Positions 28,660 through 37,405 of a DNA stretch of 64,000 nucleotides are shown here, in pieces. The position numbers and the translations under genes were made by a program. The notes beneath the pieces were generated by a model that saw only the letters and a program-made list of their open reading frames with translations, was not told the origin of the DNA and searched no databases. The stretch covers positions 434,001-498,000 of the forward strand of contig NZ_CP095461.1 in assembly GCF_023022985.1 (NCBI RefSeq), given 5' to 3'. Position 1 is the stretch's first letter; each line of letters starts with the position of its first letter. Source of the stretch: Arthrobacter gengyunqii (GTDB taxonomy: Bacteria > Actinomycetota > Actinomycetes > Actinomycetales > Micrococcaceae).

Positions 28660-30060
28660 ATGACCGAGCAAACAACGCCCCAGCGCCCCAGATTCTACAA
28701 ATCATTGTTCGTGCAATTGCTTGTCGCGGTGGTACTCGGAATTGTCGTGGGCTACGTCTGGCCCGAGGTAGGCGCGGCGTTCAAGGTGCTGGGCGACGGT
28801 TTTATCCGGCTCATCAAGATGATCATTGCCCCACTGATTTTCCTTGTCATTGTGACCGGCATAGCCCATATCAGTGACGTGAACGCCGTGGGCCGGGTGG
28901 GGGTCAAAGCCCTCGCATACTTTCTTGCCGCGTCCAGTTTCGCCCTGTTGTTTGGCATGGTGGTAGGCAACGTGGTGCGTCCCGGCGCCGGGCTGAACAT
29001 CGACCCCGGCACCTTGGACACCTCTGCCCTGGATTCGAAAACCTCTGCTGAGGTGGCATCGCCTACGGAATTTATCCTCAACATCATCCCGGTGAGTGTC
29101 ATAGACGCGTTTGCGTCGAATTCACTGCTGCAGGTGCTTTTCTTCGCCGTATTCTTCGGCGCAGCCGCCGTGGTGATAGGGCGCGAGACGTGTGAACCGG
29201 TTCTTAAAGTGATGGAAGCGACCTTGGAAATCATTTTCAAGGTCATGTCTTGGATTATGCGGCTGGCACCGATTGGCGCCTTCGGCGCCATGGCTTTCAT
29301 TATCGGCGAGTATGGTCTGGCAACTCTCGGCACCTATGCCAAACTGATCGCCGCCTGCTACGGCGCAGCACTGCTGTTCATCGGCATTCTGTTCGTGATT
29401 GCCCGAGTTTGCGCAGGCGTTCCGTTGTGGCAGTTCATCAAGTACACCCGCGAAGAGTTCCTGCTGGCGCTCGGAACTGCTTCAACCGAATCTGTGATGC
29501 CCCGAATCATGACCAAACTGACCAACGCCGGGTGTTCCCGTGCAACAACCGGCCTGGTCATTCCCACCGGATACTCGTTCAATCTGGACGGCGCAGCTAT
29601 CTATTTGTCCATCTCAGTGGTCTTCCTCGCCCAAGCATTCAACATCGATCTGAGCTTCGAGCAGCAACTGGGTGCCCTGGGCATCCTGCTGCTCACGTCC
29701 AAGGGCATGGCAGGGGTTCCCGGGTCATCTTTTCTGGCTCTGTCGGCCACGGCGGCGGCCCTCGGATTGTTCCCCGTCGCCGGAGTTGCCCTCCTGCTCG
29801 GCGCTGATCGTCTGATGGATTCCATGCGGGTGGTCGTCAACCTGATGGGCAACTGTGTGGCCACCTTCGTGGTGGCCAAGTGGGAAGGCCAGTTCGACCG
29901 GCAGGCGATGCTGGATGCCTTCGCCGGGCACGCAGCGACGGCGGACGGACCCGCGCCGGCCGTCACGCTACTGCCGGAACCGGCCGTCACGCTGCCGGAA
30001 CCGGCAGCCGGGCCTGCGCAGGATTCCAAGGCACCCGCCACCATCAGGCTCCAGGGTTAG
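28660..30060 (+). CDS. dctA: DctA-type dicarboxylate/amino acid:cation symporter
   Basis: A 466-residue polytopic membrane protein of the DAACS family, importing C4-dicarboxylates (or glutamate/aspartate) with cations. Hallmarks: the N-terminal KMIIAPLIFLVIVTGIAHI helix, the serine-rich re-entrant motif LGTASTESVMPR (~284), the substrate/cation motif GYSFNLDGAAIY (~305) and LTSKGMAGVPGSSF (~346). The last ~50 residues are a Pro/Ala-rich cytoplasmic tail with the repeat LPEPAVTLPEPA. The leader has no clear ribosome-binding site. Convergent with the DUF5692 gene. DctA is favoured over GltP by the NLDG motif context, but substrate is not certain. Confidence 0.88.
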   Translation: MTEQTTPQRPRFYKSLFVQLLVAVVLGIVVGYVWPEVGAAFKVLGDGFIRLIKMIIAPLIFLVIVTGIAHISDVNAVGRVGVKALAYFLAASSFALLFGMVVGNVVRPGAGLNIDPGTLDTSALDSKTSAEVASPTEFILNIIPVSVIDAFASNSLLQVLFFAVFFGAAAVVIGRETCEPVLKVMEATLEIIFKVMSWIMRLAPIGAFGAMAFIIGEYGLATLGTYAKLIAACYGAALLFIGILFVIARVCAGVPLWQFIKYTREEFLLALGTASTESVMPRIMTKLTNAGCSRATTGLVIPTGYSFNLDGAAIYLSISVVFLAQAFNIDLSFEQQLGALGILLLTSKGMAGVPGSSFLALSATAAALGLFPVAGVALLLGADRLMDSMRVVVNLMGNCVATFVVAKWEGQFDRQAMLDAFAGHAATADGPAPAVTLLPEPAVTLPEPAAGPAQDSKAPATIRLQG

Positions 30061-30100
30061 CCACCGGAGTGCAGCCGTTCATGATCATTCCAACCACGAC

Positions 30101-30133
30101 GCCGTGGCCGAGCACGTGAGGCTCGACCACGGC
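30101..30133. terminator. Hairpin between convergent dctA and DUF5692 genes
   Basis: GCCGTGG-C-CGAGC (30101-30113) faces GCTCG-A-CCACGGC (30121-30133) around a 7-nt loop, with one internal mismatch. Placed 40 bases after dctA and 47 bases after the DUF5692 stop, it could serve both strands. Confidence 0.55.
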
Positions 30134-30180
30134 GCGTGGTGTGTTCGAGGCGCCACCGGCCGGAGCGGCGGCCGGCGGGG

Positions 30181-31158
30181 TCAGACGGTGACCGGTCGGC
30201 CCGTTCCCGGGGACCCAGGCAGGGCAGCCGGGGACTCGCCGGGGAGGTTCGCGTCGCGCACCTCCTGGTACTGAGGGAGGTGGGTGTACAGCTCGTCGCG
30301 CAGCGGATTGCGGTGCCGTTTGACGATGGTGAACACCTGGTAGACCGCGACGGCGATGTTGGCCGCCAGCGAGATGGCCGACACGACGAACAGCGCGGTC
30401 GGGTTGTGCGAGGACTCGACAGCGAACGGCGACGTGCTCACGAACGTGGGGACCGCCATCGTGAACATCATCCACAATGCCAGCGTGTGGGCGCGGTGCT
30501 GGAGCCATGCACCCTTCTTGAGGAAGAACGCGGGGATGGTGCAGGAGATGAGCAGCGCCGCACCGGCGTAGAACGAGTGGTCACCGACACAGTTGTAGAC
30601 GTAGGCGAAGTTCCACAGGTCGTACGCGATGATCCAGAACCACATCATGTCGGGCCAGATCATGTCCTTCGACTTGTCGCGAGAGACGATGATGCCCGTC
30701 CAGCCGCAGATGGTGAGCAGGTTCAGGATGCCGGCGATGGCGTTCATGTAGTTCCATGGACCGCCGACCATGAAAACGCCGTCGTGCATGCCCTGCAGGC
30801 CCGCCACCTCAAAGTCTCGGATGACCGCCTCAGCGATGTTGATCGCAAGGATCAGTGCAGGGAACATCAGCATCCAGCGGTTCTTCGCCAAGCGCGGGAC
30901 GTACCGGATGAGCATGAAGCCCAGGCACCCGAGGAGTGCCGAGTACACCTTCACCCAGTGGAACCACGTTCCTGTGGACGATCCTTCTCCGGCCGTCGTG
31001 GGCCACACGAACACGGTCAGGAGGACGGGCAACGCCACGAAGAAGGCCAGACCGGCCCACTTCCAGCGCCGCGTCACTTCGTTAAGCGCAATGAGGGCAA
31101 CCAGGACGACGCCGAACATCGCCCAGGAATACCAGGGAATCGATTCGTACAAGAACAT
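30181..31158 (-). CDS. DUF5692-like polytopic membrane protein
   Basis: A 325-residue integral membrane protein with about nine hydrophobic segments (first YSWAMFGVVLVALIALN, last ALFVVSAISLAANIAVAVYQVF) and a hydrophilic Pro-rich C-terminal tail. I associate it with the DUF5692 family from its overall pattern (GPWNYMNAIAGILN, MWFWIIAYDLWNFAYVYNC). Function unknown. A strong AAGGAG site lies 12 bases before ATG. Transcribed divergently from the TetR gene, which is a plausible regulator of it. Confidence 0.65.
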   Translation of the reverse strand: MFLYESIPWYSWAMFGVVLVALIALNEVTRRWKWAGLAFFVALPVLLTVFVWPTTAGEGSSTGTWFHWVKVYSALLGCLGFMLIRYVPRLAKNRWMLMFPALILAINIAEAVIRDFEVAGLQGMHDGVFMVGGPWNYMNAIAGILNLLTICGWTGIIVSRDKSKDMIWPDMMWFWIIAYDLWNFAYVYNCVGDHSFYAGAALLISCTIPAFFLKKGAWLQHRAHTLALWMMFTMAVPTFVSTSPFAVESSHNPTALFVVSAISLAANIAVAVYQVFTIVKRHRNPLRDELYTHLPQYQEVRDANLPGESPAALPGSPGTGRPVTV

Positions 31159-31284
31159 CTAGGGACCTCTCCTTAGCAGCCCGGTGTATAAATGCCTTCG
31201 GATTTAAAGGTAGAAATGCCGGTAGCACAGGTCATTAGACAGATGAAGCGATGTGTCCAGTTCCGCCCGGTGTTACCTTCAGAC

Positions 31285-31896
31285 ATGACCGATGAGGTCC
31301 GCCCGGCGAAGCGTCATACGGATGCAAGAGCGGCTCTCGCAGCCGCGCTCAAGTCCCGGCTGCGCTCCCAGCCGCTCGACAGGGTGACAGTCACCGAATT
31401 GGTGCGGGACTGCGGGCTGACGCGGCAGGCGTTCTACTATCATTTCCCTGATGTGCGGCAGCTCGCCGTCTGGGTGTTCGAGACAGAGGTTGCCCGGCAG
31501 GTCCGCGCTTTTGCGGCTGAGGTGGGATGGGCCGACGGACTGGTGCGGTTGATGCTGTACATGCGCGATAACCGCTCGTCGACGCTCGGTGTCCTCAACG
31601 GTGTGGGCCAGCCCGGGCTCGAGCGTTTCCTGTTTTGGCAGATGCGCCCGATCACCGAGGCCGTGATGGACCAGGACGGTGGCGGACCGTCGCGCCCGCA
31701 GGACCGGATCCTGGTGGTCGACTTTTACACCTCGGCCGTGCTCGCCGTGGTGCTGCGATGGGTCGCGGACGGCATGGTCGACCACCCGTACAAGGTGGTG
31801 GGGGACCTGGAAATCATGCTGCATGGCGCCGTGCGGGAGTCCATCCGCAGGCTTGACGCGCGGGCAGCGCCGCCGGACGGAGGTCGACGGCAGTAA
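31285..31896 (+). CDS. TetR-family transcriptional regulator
   Basis: A 203-residue regulator starting at ATG 31285; an earlier in-frame start at 31192 would add 31 residues unlike the family. The N-terminal helix-turn-helix is VTVTELVRDCGLTRQAFYYHF (residues ~30-50), with the invariant Phe-Tyr-Tyr-His of TetR proteins. The ligand-binding half resembles TetR_C of the dihydroxyacetone-kinase-regulator subgroup. It sits head to head with the DUF5692 membrane protein gene across a 126-bp gap, a common arrangement for a repressor and its target; no clean operator palindrome was found there. Confidence 0.85.
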   Translation: MTDEVRPAKRHTDARAALAAALKSRLRSQPLDRVTVTELVRDCGLTRQAFYYHFPDVRQLAVWVFETEVARQVRAFAAEVGWADGLVRLMLYMRDNRSSTLGVLNGVGQPGLERFLFWQMRPITEAVMDQDGGGPSRPQDRILVVDFYTSAVLAVVLRWVADGMVDHPYKVVGDLEIMLHGAVRESIRRLDARAAPPDGGRRQ

Positions 31897-31965
31897 CCGG
31901 GAAGTCCCCGCCTGATCGTCGACAGTTTTGAGGTGCTGGATATTTTCATGAAGCTGCCCTAGTCT

Positions 31966-31990
31966 ATTTATTGTCAGAGTGACAATAAAT
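31966..31990 (+). promoter_or_regulatory. Palindromic operator upstream of pnuC-nadR-nrtR (candidate NrtR box)
   Basis: Perfect 11-bp arms ATTTATTGTCA and TGACAATAAAT flank a 3-bp centre GAG. The site ends 15 bases before the pnuC ATG and would overlap the -10/start region. NrtR proteins bind such ~21-bp palindromes containing TGACA-type halves near NAD genes, and nrtR is the third gene of this operon. Confidence 0.75.
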
Positions 31991-32005
31991 CATCAGGAGA
32001 GCTTC

Positions 32006-32668
32006 ATGGACGCGGTACTGGACTGGATGAACTCCCCGGCGGCAACTTTGCTCGGAGCACCCGTCAGCTGGATTGAAATCATCGGATTCGTTACCGGTGC
32101 GGCCTGCGTTTACGCCGTCGCCCGGCAAAAGTTGTGGAACTGGCCTGTCGGCATCGTGAACAATGTTGCATTCATGGTCCTGTTTTTCGGTGCAGGGTTG
32201 TACGGCGAGACCCTGCTCCAAGCAGTCTTTGCCGCCGTATCCGTCTACGGCTGGTACAACTGGGTCCGGGGAGCCCAAAACGCTGCCGGCAAGGGCGATC
32301 TTCCCATCCGCGACGGGAGCAGGACAGAAGTGGTCTGGGGTCTTGGCGCTGTTGCACTTGCCACGGTTGGCGTTGCCATGATCCTCACGCACGGCACCGA
32401 CTCCCAGGTTCCCTGGCCGGACGCCTTTGTCCTGGCCGCTTCGCTCCTGGCCACTTACTGGCAGGCCCGGAAGATCTTCCAGCACTGGTACGTATGGATT
32501 GTGATTGACCTGGTCAGCATCCCGCTCTATTTCTCCCGTGGGCTCAATCTCACCGCCATCCTGTATATCGGCTTCACGGCCCTTTGCATCTACGGCCTGG
32601 TGGGGTGGATGCGGACCCGGTTGGCGGCAGGCACCCAGCGCGGCCAAACGCAGGAGGTGCCGGCATGA
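32006..32668 (+). CDS. pnuC: PnuC nicotinamide riboside/NMN transporter
   Basis: A 220-residue membrane protein with about seven hydrophobic helices that takes up nicotinamide riboside (or NMN). Family features: the WIEIIGFVTGAACVYAVARQ opening, WPVGIVNNVAF, YGWYNWVRG and the closing helix pair around HWYVWIVIDLVSIPLYF. ATG 32006 is chosen because AGGAGAG lies just upstream and a GTG at 31979 would fall inside the operator. Stop overlaps the nadR start by 4 bases (ATGA), so both are translated together: PnuC imports the substrate that NadR phosphorylates and adenylylates. Confidence 0.92.
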   Translation: MDAVLDWMNSPAATLLGAPVSWIEIIGFVTGAACVYAVARQKLWNWPVGIVNNVAFMVLFFGAGLYGETLLQAVFAAVSVYGWYNWVRGAQNAAGKGDLPIRDGSRTEVVWGLGAVALATVGVAMILTHGTDSQVPWPDAFVLAASLLATYWQARKIFQHWYVWIVIDLVSIPLYFSRGLNLTAILYIGFTALCIYGLVGWMRTRLAAGTQRGQTQEVPA

Positions 32669-33771
32669 CCCGCTTCGGGCAGGGAGTCGTCATTGGAAAG
32701 TTCTATCCACCGCATGCAGGACACCGGCACCTCATAGCCCGGGCCTCGGAGCAATCCGATCGGCTTGCGGTGGTAGTCCTTGGCAGCAGGTTTGAGAGCA
32801 TCGGCCTTGAAGACCGCGTGAAGTGGCTGGCCGCGGAGTTCGACGGAACAAACGTCACCGTCATTGGCATGCCGGATGACTGCCCCGTGGATTACACCTC
32901 CGAGGCCGTATGGAAGGCGCACAATGAGGTGCTGCGCATGGCCCTCAAGATGAAAGGGATCACGGCAGTTGACGCGGTCTTCAGCTCCGAGGACTACGGC
33001 TGGCGGCTGGCCGACGATTTTGGGGCCGTCCACGTCATGGTTGACCGGGGCCGCACGGATAATCCCGTCAGCGGCACGCTGTGCCGGGATGACCTCAGCG
33101 ACGCTTGGCAAAGCATCATCCGGCCTGCCCGGCAGGATCTGGCCGTGCGGATCATAGTGGTGGGCGCGCAGTCCACGGGCACCACCACTCTCGCCTCGGA
33201 CCTGGCCCGGCACTACCGGGCCAGGTACCCAGGGCTGGCGGATGTCCCGGAGTATGGACGCCAGTTCACTTATGACAAGTTCGCGGCGGCGCAGGCCGCA
33301 GACCCCGACGCCGGCCTGAAGGATCTGGTCTGGACCGCAGAAGATTTCGCCGTCATTGGTGAACGGCAGAACCGGATGGAGAACGATGCTGCGGACCGGT
33401 GTCCGCTGGTGATTGCGGACACCGACGTCATCACCACCAGGCTCTTTGAGCGGGTTTATGTCGGCGAGCAGAGCTATGGTTCATGCCTGGCTGTGGACCG
33501 TATCCCGCGCCGTGATCTCTACCTCATCACGGATCACGACGGCGTGCCGTTCGAGGACGACGGATGGCGCGAGGCGGACCACCCGAGGGAAGAGATGACA
33601 GAGTGGTTCAAGGAAGAACTCACGGCGGCCGGAGCCTCGTGGATCCTGGTTTCAGGTAGTCCGGCCGAGCGCTTGTCCACGGCAACTGAGATTATTGACT
33701 TGATCATTGCCCGGCGGAACTCCTTCACCTCCCCGCCCTGGGCCACCCGGACCGTACTGACAGGAAGCTGA
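32665..33771 (+). CDS. nadR: NadR-like bifunctional NMN adenylyltransferase/ribosylnicotinamide kinase
   Basis: A 368-residue cytoplasmic enzyme. The N-terminal half is an NMN adenylyltransferase domain: VIGKFYPPHAGHRHLI (~9-24) contains the GxFxPxHxGH nucleotide-binding motif. The C-terminal half is a P-loop kinase-like domain (VGAQSTGTTTLA, ~167-178) that would phosphorylate nicotinamide riboside. The P-loop position normally Lys is Thr here. The helix-turn-helix of enterobacterial NadR is absent, consistent with regulation being delegated to NrtR. ATG 32665 follows AGGAGG and overlaps the pnuC stop; its own stop shares a base with the nrtR start (TGATG). Confidence 0.9.
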   Translation: MTRFGQGVVIGKFYPPHAGHRHLIARASEQSDRLAVVVLGSRFESIGLEDRVKWLAAEFDGTNVTVIGMPDDCPVDYTSEAVWKAHNEVLRMALKMKGITAVDAVFSSEDYGWRLADDFGAVHVMVDRGRTDNPVSGTLCRDDLSDAWQSIIRPARQDLAVRIIVVGAQSTGTTTLASDLARHYRARYPGLADVPEYGRQFTYDKFAAAQAADPDAGLKDLVWTAEDFAVIGERQNRMENDAADRCPLVIADTDVITTRLFERVYVGEQSYGSCLAVDRIPRRDLYLITDHDGVPFEDDGWREADHPREEMTEWFKEELTAAGASWILVSGSPAERLSTATEIIDLIIARRNSFTSPPWATRTVLTGS

Positions 33772-34508
33772 TGGCCACTCAAGAGGAAAGGTTTCTCGCG
33801 GACTACGTGCCCCATGAGTATCCGTCAGTTGCGCTCGCCGTGGACCTGGTGGTCTTCGCCGTCACCGGGAGTACGCTGAATGCCGCTTTCGTCCGCCGCG
33901 GGACGCACCCTTTCAAGGGTGCCCTGGCCCTGCCCGGTGGATTCGTTTTACCGGATGAAGACGCGCTGACCGCCGCGTGGCGCGAGCTGGAGGAGGAGAC
34001 CGGGCTGGACCTGGGCGCACACCGCGCGCACGTTGAGCAGCTGGCCACCTACAGTTCGCCGAACCGGGATCCCCGTATGCGAGTGGCGTCCGTTGCCCAT
34101 CTGGCCCTGCTGGCAACCGACGGCCGGACCCTTCCGGAACTGTCCACGGGGAGCGACGCCGCGGCGGCCGAGTGGCTGCCCGTGTACGACGTCCTTGCAA
34201 ACGCGGACTTGGCGTTTGACCACCGGGACATCCTTGGTGCCGGATTGGACCGGCTGGCAGGAAAGATCGAGTACACGCTCACTGCAGCGCGTCTTTTACC
34301 GGAGGAATTCACGCTGAAACAGCTCCGCAGCGTCTATCGGGCCGTGTGGAACACCGACAAGCTCGACGCAGGTAACTTCACCCGCAAAATGACCGGAGCC
34401 CTGCAGGACACCGGTCGTAAGGTCACCCGCGGCAAGGGTGCTCCGGCCACGGTATTCACGGTCAGGGACGAATATCTGAGCCCCCCGTTGATCCGGCCGG
34501 ACCGGTGA
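33771..34508 (+). CDS. nrtR: NrtR Nudix-related transcriptional regulator of NAD metabolism
   Basis: A 245-residue regulator with a Nudix domain (about 15-160) and a C-terminal winged-helix segment (FTLKQLRSVYRAVWNTDKL, ~183-201; NFTRKM). The Nudix box is intact: G-x5-E-x7-REL-EEE-TGL beginning at GGFVLPDEDALTAAW (~56). NrtR repressors sense ADP-ribose and related nucleotides through the Nudix fold and control NAD salvage genes. It is the third gene of the operon, overlapping nadR by one base, so the cluster is probably autoregulated through the palindrome at 31966-31990. Whether it still hydrolyses ADP-ribose cannot be told. Confidence 0.92.
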   Translation: MATQEERFLADYVPHEYPSVALAVDLVVFAVTGSTLNAAFVRRGTHPFKGALALPGGFVLPDEDALTAAWRELEEETGLDLGAHRAHVEQLATYSSPNRDPRMRVASVAHLALLATDGRTLPELSTGSDAAAAEWLPVYDVLANADLAFDHRDILGAGLDRLAGKIEYTLTAARLLPEEFTLKQLRSVYRAVWNTDKLDAGNFTRKMTGALQDTGRKVTRGKGAPATVFTVRDEYLSPPLIRPDR

Positions 34509-34551
34509 GGGAACCGCGATGGTGTTGGAGCGGAAACGACAATAAACAAGT

Positions 34552-34569
34552 GCCGACACTTCGGCTTTT
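34552..34569. terminator. Terminator between nrtR and the ROK gene
   Basis: GCCGA-CACT-TCGGC followed by TTTT (34552-34569). On the opposite strand the same hairpin is followed by a T-rich stretch, so it may serve both convergent genes. Confidence 0.55.
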
Positions 34570-34583
34570 GTCATTGCACGGGT

Positions 34584-35822
34584 TCAATTTCCTTCCCCCG
34601 GGAAGCGTCCCCGGGGCATAGCCTGCCGCACCTGCGGCACCAGCTCCAGCAGATGCTCCTCCACATAGTCCAGGGCCAGCCGCACCGCGCCTGTGGGCAC
34701 GAGCATCTTGCCCATGTCCGAGACAGCCAGCCGCGGCGGCTCCGCCACGTAGCCGGCGAGTTCCCGGGTCATGGCAGGCAGCAATGCCTCAGCGGATGCT
34801 GCCACGGCACCGCCAATGACGATCAGGCGGGGATCGAAGAAGGACGAAACAAGGGCCAGCACCCGGGCCATGCGCCGGGCAATCCGGTCCAGGATGTCCT
34901 GGGCCACCGGATCGCCGTCGACTGCTGCCTCGAAGACATAACGGGCCGAGGCGCGGTTGGTTTTCGACCCCACGAGGTCCCGGATTCGCCCGTCATGCCC
35001 CTCTTTGAGGGCGGCACTGCCCCAGAGGCGTGCCAGTTTCGCGATGCCGTCCTCGTTGCCGACGCCCTCAACCAGTTCCAGCCCGCCCATCGCACCCGTT
35101 CCGCCGCGGGCACCGTGCAGCAGCCTTCCGGCGTCGATGATTCCGCTGCCCAGGCGCTCGCCGGCGAGGATCACGGCGAGGTTCTTCTCTCCGGCACCCA
35201 CGCCGCGCCACCGCTCGGCAAGCGCCGCCAGCTTGGCATCATTCTCCAACAGCATCGGCCAGCCCCGGACCTCGCCGAATTCCCGCTGCAGACCGAGGTC
35301 AAACATGGGTGCCGTTGGCTGGCCGGGGATGACGACGCCGTCGCCGGTCACCTGTGCGGCAACACCCGTACCGACGCAGAACACCTCAGCTGAGGTGATG
35401 CCGGCGTCCCCAAGCGCCTTGTCCACCGCGTCAGTCAAGATCCGCCGTCGGGCATCCGGCTGTCCGCCGTGGCGGGGGAATTGGGCCTCCGCGCCGCCCA
35501 CGACGGTTCCGGCGAGGTCGGCCACCAGGACCCGGACAGTTGCGATGCCGACGTCGAGCCCCAGGACATAGCCGGCGTTTTCATTGAACTCAAAGCGGCG
35601 GGCCGGCCGCCCCTTCTGGCCTTCGGTGCGCGGGGAATCCGCCTCACGGGCCCAGCCCCGGGCAATCAGGTCATCACACACGGCGATCACCGTGGCGCGC
35701 GTCAGCCCGGTGGCTTCGATCAGGTCGGTGCCGGTGACCGACGAGGTTGAACGCAGCACTTCCAGCACTGCACGGAGGTTGGTGCGGCGCAGAAACTGGG
35801 GGGTGTTTGCGGAGGGGTCCAT
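34584..35822 (-). CDS. ROK-family transcriptional regulator
   Basis: A 412-residue NagC/XylR-type regulator: N-terminal winged helix (LRSTSSVTGTDLIEATGLTR, ~23-42, then ATVIAVCDDL) and a sugar-kinase-like fold (GLDVGIATVRVLVADLAG, ~87-104; LLENDAKLAALAE; VIGGAVAAS). The Cys-rich zinc motif usual in ROK proteins (CxCGxxGC) is absent, replaced by GARGGTGAMGGLE. It is transcribed divergently from gap; a candidate promoter, with a dyad over its -35 box, lies between them. A sugar or sugar-phosphate effector is likely from family knowledge; the identity is unknown. Confidence 0.88.
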   Translation of the reverse strand: MDPSANTPQFLRRTNLRAVLEVLRSTSSVTGTDLIEATGLTRATVIAVCDDLIARGWAREADSPRTEGQKGRPARRFEFNENAGYVLGLDVGIATVRVLVADLAGTVVGGAEAQFPRHGGQPDARRRILTDAVDKALGDAGITSAEVFCVGTGVAAQVTGDGVVIPGQPTAPMFDLGLQREFGEVRGWPMLLENDAKLAALAERWRGVGAGEKNLAVILAGERLGSGIIDAGRLLHGARGGTGAMGGLELVEGVGNEDGIAKLARLWGSAALKEGHDGRIRDLVGSKTNRASARYVFEAAVDGDPVAQDILDRIARRMARVLALVSSFFDPRLIVIGGAVAASAEALLPAMTRELAGYVAEPPRLAVSDMGKMLVPTGAVRLALDYVEEHLLELVPQVRQAMPRGRFPGEGN

Positions 35823-35860
35823 GGGAGTGCCTTTTGACGTGTGGCGGTAATAACAGCATA

Positions 35861-35889
35861 ATTGTAGAAGGTAATAAATTTAGTGTCTA
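35861..35889 (-). promoter_or_regulatory. Promoter of the ROK gene
   Basis: On the minus strand TAGACA (35889-35884), a 17-bp spacer and TACAAT (35866-35861) form a good housekeeping promoter with a ~33-nt leader to ATG 35822. Confidence 0.6.
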
Positions 35890-35892
35890 AAT
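35878..35892. promoter_or_regulatory. Dyad in the ROK-gap divergent region
   Basis: ATTTAG-TGT-CTAAAT, a perfect 6-bp dyad, overlaps the -35 box of the ROK promoter and lies 30 bases before the gap ATG. It is a candidate ROK operator for autoregulation and perhaps control of gap. Confidence 0.5.
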
Positions 35893-35912
35893 CTAATCCT
35901 GATCGAGCCTGA

Positions 35913-36929
<1,017 letters not shown>

Positions 36930-36960
36930 GGTTTCGCAGCACTACCAAAGCACAACGCAC

Positions 36961-37005
36961 GACGGCGCCGCGCCGGACCGCTTCCACGGTCCGGGCGGCG
37001 CCGTC
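36961..37005 (+). terminator. Terminator of gap
   Basis: GACGGCGCCGC (36961-36971) pairs with GCGGCGCCGTC (36995-37005), extended inward by CGGACCG/CGGTCCG. A very G+C-rich stem 31 bases after the stop; no T-run. Confidence 0.75.
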
Positions 37006-37175
37006 AAGCGTTAACACCGTTGGTCCTTCAACCTGAGCAGTGACGCCCCGGCCTGCGTGCGCCGCCCTTGTTCGCCCCGCTGCCAACCGCGGACAATGAA
37101 TCGGATAGCGGCATAAAACCCGGAAGCACCAGTGGTGCGGGGCAGGCCACTGTCTAACTCGACAGGACACATCAC

Positions 37176-37403
37176 ATGGAGCTCGTTCCCAACAACACCC
37201 TTATCTGTGCAAGCCCCGAAGACGGGAGACGGCTGGCCCTCAGTCTGGCAATGCAGACCTCATTCGCCATTCAGCCCGATGACCACGTGCAGAAAATTAT
37301 CCGGGACGCCTATATGAACAACCCTGACGGCCTGATTGCCGCCGGTCATGTGGTGGCCATTGAGTTCGCCACCATTGCAGCCGCCAACAATTACTGGCGC
37401 TGA
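37176..37403 (+). CDS. Small hypothetical protein (75 aa)
   Basis: I do not recognise a family. The protein starts MELVPNNTLICASPEDG and ends ANNYWR, with an amphipathic central part (FAIQPDDHVQKIIRDAY) and no membrane segment or Cys motif (one Cys only). ATG 37176 follows AGGA at about 10 bases. It has an independent position between the gap terminator and a convergent hydrolase gene, ending 2 bases before that gene's stop. Coding is supported by normal codon bias and its tight fit; function unknown. Confidence 0.55.
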   Translation: MELVPNNTLICASPEDGRRLALSLAMQTSFAIQPDDHVQKIIRDAYMNNPDGLIAAGHVVAIEFATIAAANNYWR

Positions 37404-37405
37404 CG

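Noticed and set aside
34538..34547. GACAATAAA just after nrtR, like one half of the NrtR palindrome
   Set aside because: Only one half is present and it lies in a convergent terminator region; likely coincidence.
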